From Verrucomicrobiota bacterium (GTDB lineage Bacteria; Verrucomicrobiota; Verrucomicrobiia; Opitutales; UBA2995), in contig JAPUIL010000267.1 of NCBI GenBank assembly GCA_027297085.1, positions 1-10,614 of the forward strand: a stretch of 10,614 bases of DNA, written 5' to 3'. The translations under genes and the position numbers were made by a program. Below the pieces are notes generated by a model. That model ran no database searches and had not been told where the DNA came from. It saw only the letters and a program-made list of their open reading frames with translations. Positions 1 to 6,618 of this stretch are shown piece by piece. How positions within the stretch are numbered: the first letter of the stretch is position 1; each line of letters begins with the position of its first letter.

Positions 1-114
<114 letters not shown>

Positions 115-123
115 ACTACTTCA

Positions 124-151
124 GGAGTGAGAAGCGAGGAGCGAGAAGAGA
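124..151 (+). repeat. Four tandem purine-rich 7-base units
   Basis: Four consecutive 7-mers can be read: GGAGTGA, GAAGCGA, GGAGCGA and GAAGAGA, with consensus GRAGCGA. They begin 9 bases after the pheS stop and end 4 bases before the start codon of the four-helix-bundle gene. The tract is almost purely purine and continues as GAGA into the ATG. From memory, similar GAAGCGA-rich leaders often precede genes of this family in environmental bacteria; this needs a database check. It could serve as a degenerate ribosome-binding region, an element terminus, or both. Confidence 0.6.
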
Positions 152-155
152 GAGA

Positions 156-413
156 ATGGAAACAAATAAACCAGCAAAAAAGTTTGAGGACCTGCTAGTC
201 TGGCAGAAGGCCCATGCGTATGTAATTTCCGTTTATCAGGTTACCGTTACATTTCCTAAGGAGGAGATCTATGGTCTGACTTCTCAATTTCGACGTGCCG
301 CTGTTTCTATTCCGGCCAATATCGCAGAAGGCTTCGTAAAAAGAGGGCAAGCTGATAGACTACATTTCTATTATATCGCGCAAGGCTCACTTCACTTCTT
401 GAAATTATGTTAA
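156..413 (+). pseudogene. Four-helix-bundle protein (23S rRNA intervening-sequence family), C-terminally truncated
   Basis: The 85-residue product matches the N-terminal two thirds of the four-helix-bundle / S23 family first seen in intervening sequences of 23S rRNA genes. Landmarks are the early FEDLLVWQKAH segment, the central LTSQFRRAAVSIPANIAEGF block (written by others as the family core) and FYYIAQGSL. Family members usually run to about 115-125 residues. Here the similarity stops just after AQGSL, and six unrelated residues lead to a TAA at 411-413, so the last helix or so is missing. The frame overlaps the pheT start codon by 7 bases (ATGTTAA), so the truncation probably joined the gene to pheT. 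The leader is a GA-rich repeat that may supply ribosome binding. No enzymatic function is known for the family. Whether this remnant folds or is only a relic is unknown; I call it a pseudogene because of the length and the abrupt loss of similarity. Confidence 0.75.
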
Positions 414-2851
414 TTTCACTAAATTGGTTAACTAACTACGTCGATCTTTCGGATAAAACGACCGAGGAGATCGAGTACTCCCTGACCATGATCGGGTTTG
501 AGGTGGAAGGTATTAAAAATACCGGTCTGCCGGATCTGCCTAAAGTAGTAGTGGGTGAGGTGCTTTCGCATGAGCAGCATCCCGATGCTGATCGTTTGGG
601 AGTCTGCCGCGTAAACGTGGGAGAAGAAGAGTCCCTTCAGATTGTTTGTGGAGCTTCTAATTACCAAGTGGGAGACCGTGTTCCGGTTGCCTTAGTAGGT
701 GCGCGACTACCAGGTAATTTCAAAATTAAGGCTACCAAACTGCGTGGTGTAAAATCTTTCGGCATGATGTGCAGTCCCCGTGAATTGGGATTGGGCGATG
801 ACCACGAAGGGCTAATGATCTTAGAAGACAAGCCCGGGATTGGGACGCCTATCAACGAAGTCTTCACTGACTCCGACACAGTTTTCGATATCGAAGTAAC
901 GCCTAATCGGCCTGACTGTCTTTGCCACGTGGGCATCGCTCGCGAAATAGCTGCTTATTTCGGGAAAAACCTGACGTATCCGAAATTGGATACCGACTTT
1001 GACGGCATTCGAAAAAGTGGAGAGCCCGGTCTCATTACTGGAGTAGAAGTGACTTCTCCTGACGATTGTCCCAATTATTATGCGCACAGTATTCGTGGAG
1101 TTAAGATTGGAGCCAGCCCTGATTGGCTGAAGCGCACTCTCGAAGCCGTTGATCAACGTCCGATCAACAACGTCGTTGATATCACCAATTTTGTGCTGCT
1201 CGAGTTCGGACAGCCACTGCATGCTTTCGATGCCAAAAAGATTGGCGGTAGCAAGATCGTGGTGCGTCGAGCTGCGAAAGGTGAGAAGATCGTCACTCTC
1301 GATGAGAAGGAGCGAACTCTGAAATCGGATATGCTAGTCATCGCCGATTTGGAGAAGCCTCTAGTAATTGCCGGTGTTATGGGTTCGGTCGATGCCGAGG
1401 TGGATGATAACACCGTCGATGTAGTGCTCGAATCCGCTTATTTCGATCCATCCGGGATTCGCAAGACGAGCCGGACTTTGGGACTTTCTTCCGACAGTTC
1501 CTATCGTTTCGAACGGGGAGTAGATCCCAATGGAGCCAATTTTGCCGCGCTTAGATGTATCGATCTGATTCTTGAGATAGCTGGTGGAGAACTGATTGGT
1601 CCTGTGATTCAAGCGGGCTCTGAGCCGAATATTGAGCGGGAGATTGAACTCGATCCACATTACATTCGCGATATCGCAGGATTTGATATCCCCGACACCC
1701 GGATTCGCGAGATTTTTGAATTTCTGGAATGTCCTGTTTCAGACGGAGGAGAAAAGTGGCTGGTTAAGGTTCCAAGCTGGCGCGGTGATTTATACCGGCC
1801 TGCCGATCTAGCCGAGGAGGTGTTTCGGATATTTGGAACTGACAAGATTCCGGACGCTGATGTGAGTGTAAAAGGTCTTCTTCAAGAAGATGCAGCCACT
1901 GCTACACTGGCAAATCGTTTTTCAACCTACCTTGTCGGACAGCATTTCCAGGAATGCATACATTACAGTTTGCGTTCCGGAGAAGAAGCCAGCCGGTGGT
2001 TCAGCCGTTTCAGTAAGGAGACTTTGAAACTGGCCAACCCTTTTACTTCGGATCAAACACACCTGCGAGTTTCGCTCGTTCCCGGATTGCTCGATACTTT
2101 AAAATTGAACTTCGCCCGGAAGACCGGGTTGGAACGAGTTTTTGAGGTAGGTAAAGTATTCTACGAGCAGGATGGTCAGGTTTATGAAATGATCTCTGTT
2201 GCGTTTGTAATTTTTCAACCGGACCGGGAATCAAAGTGGAAGAGCCGTGAAGGTGCTGATTTCTATACGACTAAAAATATCCTCAACGCCGTAGGAAATT
2301 TCGCCGATCTGAATTTGGAAGGCTTTGGTTACAAGAGTCTGGATTGGGGAACTTCCATCTGGCAGAAAGACCATTCCGCCCATGTCGGGAATTTCGCTGA
2401 TAACGGTTTTGAAGCCAAACTCGGCTTGCTCAATGTCAACCTGGTGAAGGAATGGGATCTAGAGGGAAGCGTCCTTGCCGGTAGCCTGGATATACTTCCT
2501 GAGAAAGTGAGCATCGAAAAAGATATTGTTCGGTTTAAGCCCTTTAGCCAATTCCCGTCTACGGAGAAAGATTTGGCTCTAGTCGTGGACGATTCATTAC
2601 TCGCGGAGACTGTTCGTCTCCAACTGCACAAGATGGCCAAGCGTGTTGTGAACAATCGGTACGATGTCGAGTCGGTAACCGTCTTTGATGTCTACAGTGG
2701 CGATGGATTGCCGGAAGGAAAGAAGAGCTTGGCCTTCAATATGAAGTTTCGCTCGAACGACCGAACCCTTACTGATAAGGAAGTGGGTGAGGTTTTCAGC
2801 GAGGTACAAAAACAAATTGAAGAAACGACTCCCTACCAGGTACGGTCCTGA
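407..2851 (+). CDS. pheT: Phenylalanyl-tRNA synthetase beta subunit
   Basis: At 814 residues this is full length for bacterial PheT. The start MLISLNWLTNYVDL is the family's conserved N-terminus, which fixes the ATG at 407. In order: an EMAP/OB-type tRNA-binding domain at about residues 45-150, the B3/B4 editing domain at about 215-390 with RPINNVVDITNF and FGQPLHAFD near 251-275, the B5 domain at about 413-480, a degenerate synthetase-like core, and an FDX-ACB anticodon-binding domain from about 711 to the end. It pairs with PheS to charge tRNA(Phe), and the B3/B4 domain removes mischarged tyrosine. There is no Shine-Dalgarno sequence before the ATG, and the stop of the truncated upstream gene overlaps the start. 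Translation may therefore depend on coupling or on an unstructured leader. gatC begins one base after the stop. Confidence 0.97.
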   Translation: MLISLNWLTNYVDLSDKTTEEIEYSLTMIGFEVEGIKNTGLPDLPKVVVGEVLSHEQHPDADRLGVCRVNVGEEESLQIVCGASNYQVGDRVPVALVGARLPGNFKIKATKLRGVKSFGMMCSPRELGLGDDHEGLMILEDKPGIGTPINEVFTDSDTVFDIEVTPNRPDCLCHVGIAREIAAYFGKNLTYPKLDTDFDGIRKSGEPGLITGVEVTSPDDCPNYYAHSIRGVKIGASPDWLKRTLEAVDQRPINNVVDITNFVLLEFGQPLHAFDAKKIGGSKIVVRRAAKGEKIVTLDEKERTLKSDMLVIADLEKPLVIAGVMGSVDAEVDDNTVDVVLESAYFDPSGIRKTSRTLGLSSDSSYRFERGVDPNGANFAALRCIDLILEIAGGELIGPVIQAGSEPNIEREIELDPHYIRDIAGFDIPDTRIREIFEFLECPVSDGGEKWLVKVPSWRGDLYRPADLAEEVFRIFGTDKIPDADVSVKGLLQEDAATATLANRFSTYLVGQHFQECIHYSLRSGEEASRWFSRFSKETLKLANPFTSDQTHLRVSLVPGLLDTLKLNFARKTGLERVFEVGKVFYEQDGQVYEMISVAFVIFQPDRESKWKSREGADFYTTKNILNAVGNFADLNLEGFGYKSLDWGTSIWQKDHSAHVGNFADNGFEAKLGLLNVNLVKEWDLEGSVLAGSLDILPEKVSIEKDIVRFKPFSQFPSTEKDLALVVDDSLLAETVRLQLHKMAKRVVNNRYDVESVTVFDVYSGDGLPEGKKSLAFNMKFRSNDRTLTDKEVGEVFSEVQKQIEETTPYQVRS

Positions 2852-2852
2852 T

Positions 2853-3146
2853 ATGAGCGACAAAGGATCTATCGATATTGACTATTTGGCCAACCTGGCT
2901 CGCATCGAACTTACTGATAAAGAACGGGAACTTTTTTCATCGCAGCTTGCCGATATCCTGGGGTACTTCGAGCAGTTGAACCAGGTCGACGTGAGTGGTG
3001 TGGAGCCAATGGCACATGCTTTTCAGGTTGAAAACGTGTTGCGTGAGGATGAGTCCGTGGAGGGTTTCGACGCCAATACAGCTGTTGAGCATGCCGCCGC
3101 CAAACGAAATCACATGGTGCAGGTTCCCAAGGTGGTGGAAGGCTGA
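2853..3146 (+). CDS. gatC: Asp/Glu-tRNA amidotransferase subunit C
   Basis: The 97-residue product has the family's size and pattern: an N-terminal helix reading IDYLANLARIELTDKE, then LADILGYFEQLNQVDVSGVEP, then a C-terminal stretch with LREDE and a terminal VPKVVEG. GatC has no catalytic site; it wraps around GatA and GatB and stabilises the GatCAB complex. I chose the ATG at 2853 because it gives MSDKGSIDIDYL. An in-frame ATG at 2787 would add 22 residues that lie inside the pheT coding sequence and match nothing in the family. The gene starts one base after the pheT TGA, which suggests translational coupling across the two enzyme systems. gatA follows after 20 bp. Confidence 0.95.
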   Translation: MSDKGSIDIDYLANLARIELTDKERELFSSQLADILGYFEQLNQVDVSGVEPMAHAFQVENVLREDESVEGFDANTAVEHAAAKRNHMVQVPKVVEG

Positions 3147-3166
3147 ATCCATAATTCGGATACAGA

Positions 3167-4633
3167 ATGGCAGTCGATCTTCATTTTAAAACCTTATCTG
3201 AGCTTCAGGCATTATTGTCTGCTGGTGAACTGTCGTCGGTAGAGCTTACTCAAGCTCTTGTAGATCGTAAAGAAGCAGTCGATGACAAGGTTCAGGCATT
3301 CAATTCTTTGGATAAAGAGCAGGCGATTGCGCAGGCTGAAGCAGCTGACCAACGTCGCGCTGCCGGTTCGGTTCTTGGGCCTCTTGATGGAATTCCGATA
3401 GGGTTGAAAGATGTCATATCTGTAAAAGGCCAACCTCTTACCTGCTCGAGCAAAATGTTAGAGAATTTTGTTTCTCCCTATGATGCGACTGCCACCACGC
3501 ATTTGAAAGTAGCGGGAGCTGTTCTTTCTGGCCGTTTGAACATGGACGAATTTGCCATGGGATCTTCAACAGAGAACTCGGCTTTCAAAACGACTGTCAA
3601 TCCCTGGGATCTCGAGCGGGTTGCCGGAGGATCAAGTGGAGGTAGCGCTGCAGCTGTTTCCGCAGGGGCGGTACCCGTTTCGCTAGGCAGTGATACGGGT
3701 GGGTCAATTCGACAACCTGCCTCCTTCTGCGGAGTCGTAGGATTCAAACCAACCTATGGGCGTGTATCACGTTTTGGGCTGGTAGCTTATGCGTCCTCCC
3801 TCGATCAGATCGGCCCTTTTGGCCGCTCAGTGAAAGATGTCGCAACCGTTCTTCAGACCATCGCCGGTCATGATCCGAAGGACTCTACATCCATTGAGCA
3901 AGATGTTCCGGACTATGCGGGAGCTATCGAATCGAACAAAAGTCCCTGGAAACTGGGAATTCCCAAAGAGTATTTTGGCGAAGGGCTGGATCCTGAAGTG
4001 AAGGCGAGTATCCAGTCAGCTATAGATTGGTACGCAGATCAAGGTTGCGAAATACACGAAGTTACTTTGCCTCACATGGATCTTGCGGTGGCGGTATACT
4101 ATATCATCGCCACGGCTGAAGCTTCCTCCAACTTGGCGCGGTATGACGGGGTGAGGTATACGCATCGGAGCAAAGATGCTGAGAACGCCATCGACTTATA
4201 TTTCAAAAGTCGCGCCGAAGGATTTGGTGAGGAGGTCAAGCGTCGCATCATTTTGGGTACCTATGTGCTGAGCTCTGGTTATTATGATGCCTACTACCTT
4301 CGTGCACAAAAAGTCCGCACACTTATCCGTCTGGATTTCATGAAGGCTTACGAAACCGTGGATGCTCTTCTTACCCCGACTTCGCCTTTTGTTTCTTTCA
4401 AAGCGGGTGAGAAGAATGAGGATCCCTTGGCCATGTACCTGAGTGATATTTATACCATTTCTGCGAACCTGGCGGGGATTCCGGGCATCTCAATTCCCTG
4501 TGGTTTAAATTCTGAAGGATTACCGGTTGGGCTGCAGATCCAAGGTAAACCTTTTGGTGAGGCAGACCTGTTGGCTATCGCCAACGCCTACGAAGAGGCG
4601 CATGATTATTCCAGTCAGCATCCATCTTTGTAG
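3167..4633 (+). CDS. gatA: Asp/Glu-tRNA amidotransferase subunit A (amidase)
   Basis: This is a full-length (488-residue) amidase-signature enzyme. The Ser-cisSer-Lys triad is visible: Lys81 in GIPIGLKDVI, Ser156 in the GGSSGGS loop, and Ser180 in GSDTGGSIRQPA. The 75- and 24-residue spacings match well-studied GatA proteins. GatA hydrolyses glutamine and passes ammonia through a channel to GatB, which amidates Glu-tRNA(Gln) or Asp-tRNA(Asn). The sequence GFKPTYGRVSRFGLVAYASSLDQIGP is also typical of GatA rather than of general amidases. The start at 3167 gives MAVDLHFKTLSEL with no clear Shine-Dalgarno. The stop at 4631-4633 lies only 9 bases before the left inverted repeat of the downstream cassette, so the insertion spared the reading frame but separated gatA from gatB by about 450 bp. 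Confidence 0.97.
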   Translation: MAVDLHFKTLSELQALLSAGELSSVELTQALVDRKEAVDDKVQAFNSLDKEQAIAQAEAADQRRAAGSVLGPLDGIPIGLKDVISVKGQPLTCSSKMLENFVSPYDATATTHLKVAGAVLSGRLNMDEFAMGSSTENSAFKTTVNPWDLERVAGGSSGGSAAAVSAGAVPVSLGSDTGGSIRQPASFCGVVGFKPTYGRVSRFGLVAYASSLDQIGPFGRSVKDVATVLQTIAGHDPKDSTSIEQDVPDYAGAIESNKSPWKLGIPKEYFGEGLDPEVKASIQSAIDWYADQGCEIHEVTLPHMDLAVAVYYIIATAEASSNLARYDGVRYTHRSKDAENAIDLYFKSRAEGFGEEVKRRIILGTYVLSSGYYDAYYLRAQKVRTLIRLDFMKAYETVDALLTPTSPFVSFKAGEKNEDPLAMYLSDIYTISANLAGIPGISIPCGLNSEGLPVGLQIQGKPFGEADLLAIANAYEEAHDYSSQHPSL

Positions 4634-4642
4634 AAAGGAAGG

Positions 4643-4672
4643 TAACCACGAATGGACACGAATGAACACGAA
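4643..4672 (+). repeat. Left inverted repeat of the GxxExxY cassette
   Basis: This 30-base arm pairs with 5045-5074. Its inner part holds three near-copies of ACGAAT at 10-base spacing (AACCACGAAT, GGACACGAAT, GAACACGAAT). The ATG of the enclosed gene (4652) lies within the second unit, so the first seven codons (MDTNEHE) are encoded by the repeat rather than by a protein-specific sequence. Confidence 0.85.
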
Positions 4673-5041
4673 TCTAAGGTTATGTATGCTGAAGAGGTGT
4701 ACCAAATTATTGGATTTTCAATGAATCTATTGAAAGCGGTGGGGCATGGATTTCATGAAAAGATTTATGAGAATGGACTGGTTGTTGATTTTAAGCAAGA
4801 ATCCATAGAGTACCTTCAACAGCCTGAATATAAAATTGACTACAGAGGTGAGATCCTAGGTGTGTTTATACCTGATCTTATTTCACATGGTAAAATTGTA
4901 ATCGATACAAAAACAATCGATAGAATCACTGACCACGAAAGAGGAAAAATGCTCAATTACTTAAGGACGACCGAAATGCGCCTCGGCTTGATCATTAATT
5001 TCAAGCACGCCAAACTGGAGTGGGAACGGATAGTATTATGA
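4652..5041 (+). CDS. GxxExxY family protein (PD-(D/E)XK nuclease-like)
   Basis: The 129-residue product carries the naming motif as G33-x-x-E36-x-x-Y39, in VGHGFHEKIYENGL. It then shows a PD-(D/E)XK-like arrangement: Asp75 in FIPDLI and Asp85-Thr-Lys87 in IVIDTKTI. Most relatives I recall have Glu-x-Lys at the latter site, so the Asp is a conservative variant. The C-terminal block (GKMLNYLRTTEMRLGLIINF and LEWERIVL) is characteristic of the family. Its biochemical role is unknown; nuclease-type chemistry is inference from the fold. The start at 4652 lies in the left inverted repeat. An internal Met at 4682 (MYAEEVYQIIG) is where family similarity begins and is a plausible true start. The TGA at 5039-5041 is followed at once by an in-frame ATG inside the right repeat region. 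Low G+C compared with gatA and gatB fits acquisition by transfer. Confidence 0.88.
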   Translation: MDTNEHESKVMYAEEVYQIIGFSMNLLKAVGHGFHEKIYENGLVVDFKQESIEYLQQPEYKIDYRGEILGVFIPDLISHGKIVIDTKTIDRITDHERGKMLNYLRTTEMRLGLIINFKHAKLEWERIVL

Positions 5042-5044
5042 ATG

Positions 5045-5074
5045 TTCGTGTCAATTCGTGTCCATTCGTGGTTA
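5045..5074 (-). repeat. Right inverted repeat of the GxxExxY cassette
   Basis: The reverse complement of this segment matches 4643-4672 at 28 of 30 positions; the two mismatches are adjacent, at arm positions 22 and 23. It begins 3 bases after the gene's stop codon and ends 12 bases before the gatB start codon. In the transcript the two arms could pair as a long stem with the whole cassette gene in the loop, placing a stable structure next to the gatB initiation region. Confidence 0.85.
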
Positions 5075-5086
5075 ACTTTTAAAACC

Positions 5087-6541
5087 ATGGAATACGAAGT
5101 AGTCATCGGTTTAGAGGTTCACGTCCAGGTGCGGACGAAGTCCAAGATTTTTACATCCGTGGGTGTAGGTTTTGGTTGCGATCCCAATACTTTGACGGAT
5201 CCCGTGGTGCTTGGCTTCCCCGGTGCGCTTCCAGTTATTAACAAGGAAGCGGTAGAAAAATCTGTTAAGGTGGGTATGCTACTTCAGAGCGAAATTCCCG
5301 AAGTCACCAAGTGGGACCGCAAAAACTACTTTTACCCGGACAGTCCGAAAAACTACCAGATCTCCCAATTCGACCAACCCATTTGTGAAGGTGGAAAAGT
5401 GGAGATCGAGTTACCAGGACCTTCGCGCAATGTGATGGGCGAGCACAAATGGATCGAGCTAACTCGCGCTCATCTCGAGGAAGATGTCGGGAAGCTCAAT
5501 CACTTCGACGGCTATAGCCTGGTTGACTATAACCGGGCTGGCACGCCTTTATTGGAAATTGTTTCTGAGCCGGTTCTGCACGCACCGGACGAAGCGTTTG
5601 CCTATCTGAATGCTCTCAGGATGCTTATGATCTATGGCGATATTTCTGACTGTGACATGGAAAAAGGGCAGATGCGTTGTGACGCGAACATCAGTATTCG
5701 GCCTGCCGGTCAGGAAGAACTCGGTGTGAAGGTTGAAATCAAAAACATGAACAGTATCTCCGGAGTGCGGAATGGCCTGGCCTACGAAATTGAGCGTCAG
5801 ATCCAGACGGTGAAAGCCGGAGGCGCCATTGTTCAGGAAACGCGTGGATGGGATGCCGCCAAGAATGTGACCTATCACATGCGTTTTAAGGAGGAGTCTC
5901 ATGACTACCGTTATTTCCCGGATCCAGATTTGATGCCCGTGCGTATCGATGATGCCTGGCGGAAACGAATAGCAGCAACAATTCCGGAACGTCCCTATGA
6001 TCGTCAGCGCCGGTATTATGAAGACTACGATTTGCCATTCACGGTGACCTCTGTGTTGGTACCGGACCCGAAACTCTGTACTTTTTTTGAAGAAGCAGCC
6101 AAGGCCTGTGGTAAAGCGCGGCAGGCGGCAAACTGGCTGATGAACAATCTACTGGGTGAGTTGGGAAATGCGGGACTCTCGCTATCTGAAAGCAAGATTA
6201 AGCCTGCCCATATTGCGGAGTTGGTGAATCTCATTGAGGAGGGCGCAATTTCCAAAAACATCGCCAAGGAACAAGTCTTCGGGACCATGTTTGAAACCGG
6301 TGATATGCCGGCTGCTATCGTGGAAGAAAAGGGGCTGAAGCAAAGCAATGATACCACAGAGCTGGAACCTGTTTGCCAGGAAGTGATTGACGCCAATCCG
6401 GGACCGGTTGCTGAAATTCAGGCCGGAAATGACAAAGCCATCAATTTTCTCAAAGGGCAAGTGATGAAAGCCACGCGCGGTAAAGCCAATCCTGCCTTGG
6501 TGGATCAAGTGCTCAAGGAACTGATTGATAAAAAAGGTTGA
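5087..6541 (+). CDS. gatB: Asp/Glu-tRNA amidotransferase subunit B
   Basis: The 484-residue product is full length. It begins MEYEVVIGLEVHVQV, with Glu10 and His12 of the active-site EVH motif. It continues with KWDRKNYFYPDSPKNYQISQ (split over residues 75-94), the signature DYNRAGTPLLEIVSEP from about 148, and RCDANISIRP near 197. A C-terminal YqeY-like helical domain ends FLKGQVMKATRGKANPALV. GatB phosphorylates Glu- or Asp-tRNA and amidates it with ammonia from GatA. I chose ATG 5087; an in-frame ATG at 5042 would add 15 residues encoded by the inverted repeat (FVSIRVHSWL and flanks). The CxC/CxxC zinc cysteines found in some GatB proteins are absent from residues 22-43, where only Cys31 remains. 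There is no Shine-Dalgarno and no convincing terminator in the 77 bases after the stop. Confidence 0.97.
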   Translation: MEYEVVIGLEVHVQVRTKSKIFTSVGVGFGCDPNTLTDPVVLGFPGALPVINKEAVEKSVKVGMLLQSEIPEVTKWDRKNYFYPDSPKNYQISQFDQPICEGGKVEIELPGPSRNVMGEHKWIELTRAHLEEDVGKLNHFDGYSLVDYNRAGTPLLEIVSEPVLHAPDEAFAYLNALRMLMIYGDISDCDMEKGQMRCDANISIRPAGQEELGVKVEIKNMNSISGVRNGLAYEIERQIQTVKAGGAIVQETRGWDAAKNVTYHMRFKEESHDYRYFPDPDLMPVRIDDAWRKRIAATIPERPYDRQRRYYEDYDLPFTVTSVLVPDPKLCTFFEEAAKACGKARQAANWLMNNLLGELGNAGLSLSESKIKPAHIAELVNLIEEGAISKNIAKEQVFGTMFETGDMPAAIVEEKGLKQSNDTTELEPVCQEVIDANPGPVAEIQAGNDKAINFLKGQVMKATRGKANPALVDQVLKELIDKKG

Positions 6542-6618
6542 ATTTAAAGTGCAGCCTTTCTTTAGTACTTTCCCGAAAATGAGTTCTCAAATATCACTTG
6601 CATTGATCTGAAAAAAAT

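Larger units (their letters stand above)
4643..5074 (+). mobile_element. Putative GxxExxY cassette bounded by 30-bp inverted repeats
   Basis: A unit of about 432 bp sits between gatA and gatB. It consists of a left inverted repeat, one gene of the GxxExxY family that almost fills the interior, and a matching right inverted repeat. The arms agree at 28 of 30 positions, with the outer 21 identical. The interior is A+T-rich: a hand count gives about 36% G+C over 4681-4980, against about 48-62% in three 60-base lines of gatA. No transposase, no second gene and no obvious target-site duplication is visible. If it moves, it is either non-autonomous or uses its own unusual protein. The unit is inferred from structure; mobility is not shown. 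Confidence 0.65.

Noticed and set aside
258..273. Strong Shine-Dalgarno-like AAGGAGGAG followed by ATG at 271
   Set aside because: The purine tract encodes Lys-Glu-Glu in the four-helix-bundle gene, and the ATG frame stops after two codons (ATG GTC TGA).
821..1222. Antisense open frame of 133 codons inside pheT, and similar antisense frames within gatA, gatB and the M16 gene
   Set aside because: They lie opposite strongly conserved coding sequence, show no recognisable motif, and are expected by chance at this base composition.
2787..2852. Longer GatC starting at ATG 2787
   Set aside because: The extra 22 codons lie within pheT in another frame and have no similarity to GatC; the ATG at 2853 gives the normal length.
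5042..5086. N-terminal extension of GatB starting at ATG 5042
   Set aside because: The 15 added residues are encoded by the cassette's inverted repeat and match nothing in GatB, while MEYEVVIGLEVHV at 5087 is the conserved N-terminus. The possibility of actual use is kept as a finding only.
4634..5086. Target-site duplication flanking the GxxExxY cassette
   Set aside because: Bases just outside the arms (AAGG on the left, ACTT on the right) show no direct repeat, so the insertion mechanism cannot be inferred from this site.
5888..5903. AAGGAGGAG followed by ATG at 5901 inside gatB
   Set aside because: The ATG is out of frame with gatB and opens only a ten-codon peptide; the tract is ordinary coding sequence for Lys-Glu-Glu.
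6542..6618. Promoter or terminator between gatB and the Minf_1886-family gene
   Set aside because: The 77 bases are A+T-rich, but I see neither a good hairpin nor a convincing -35/-10 pair.
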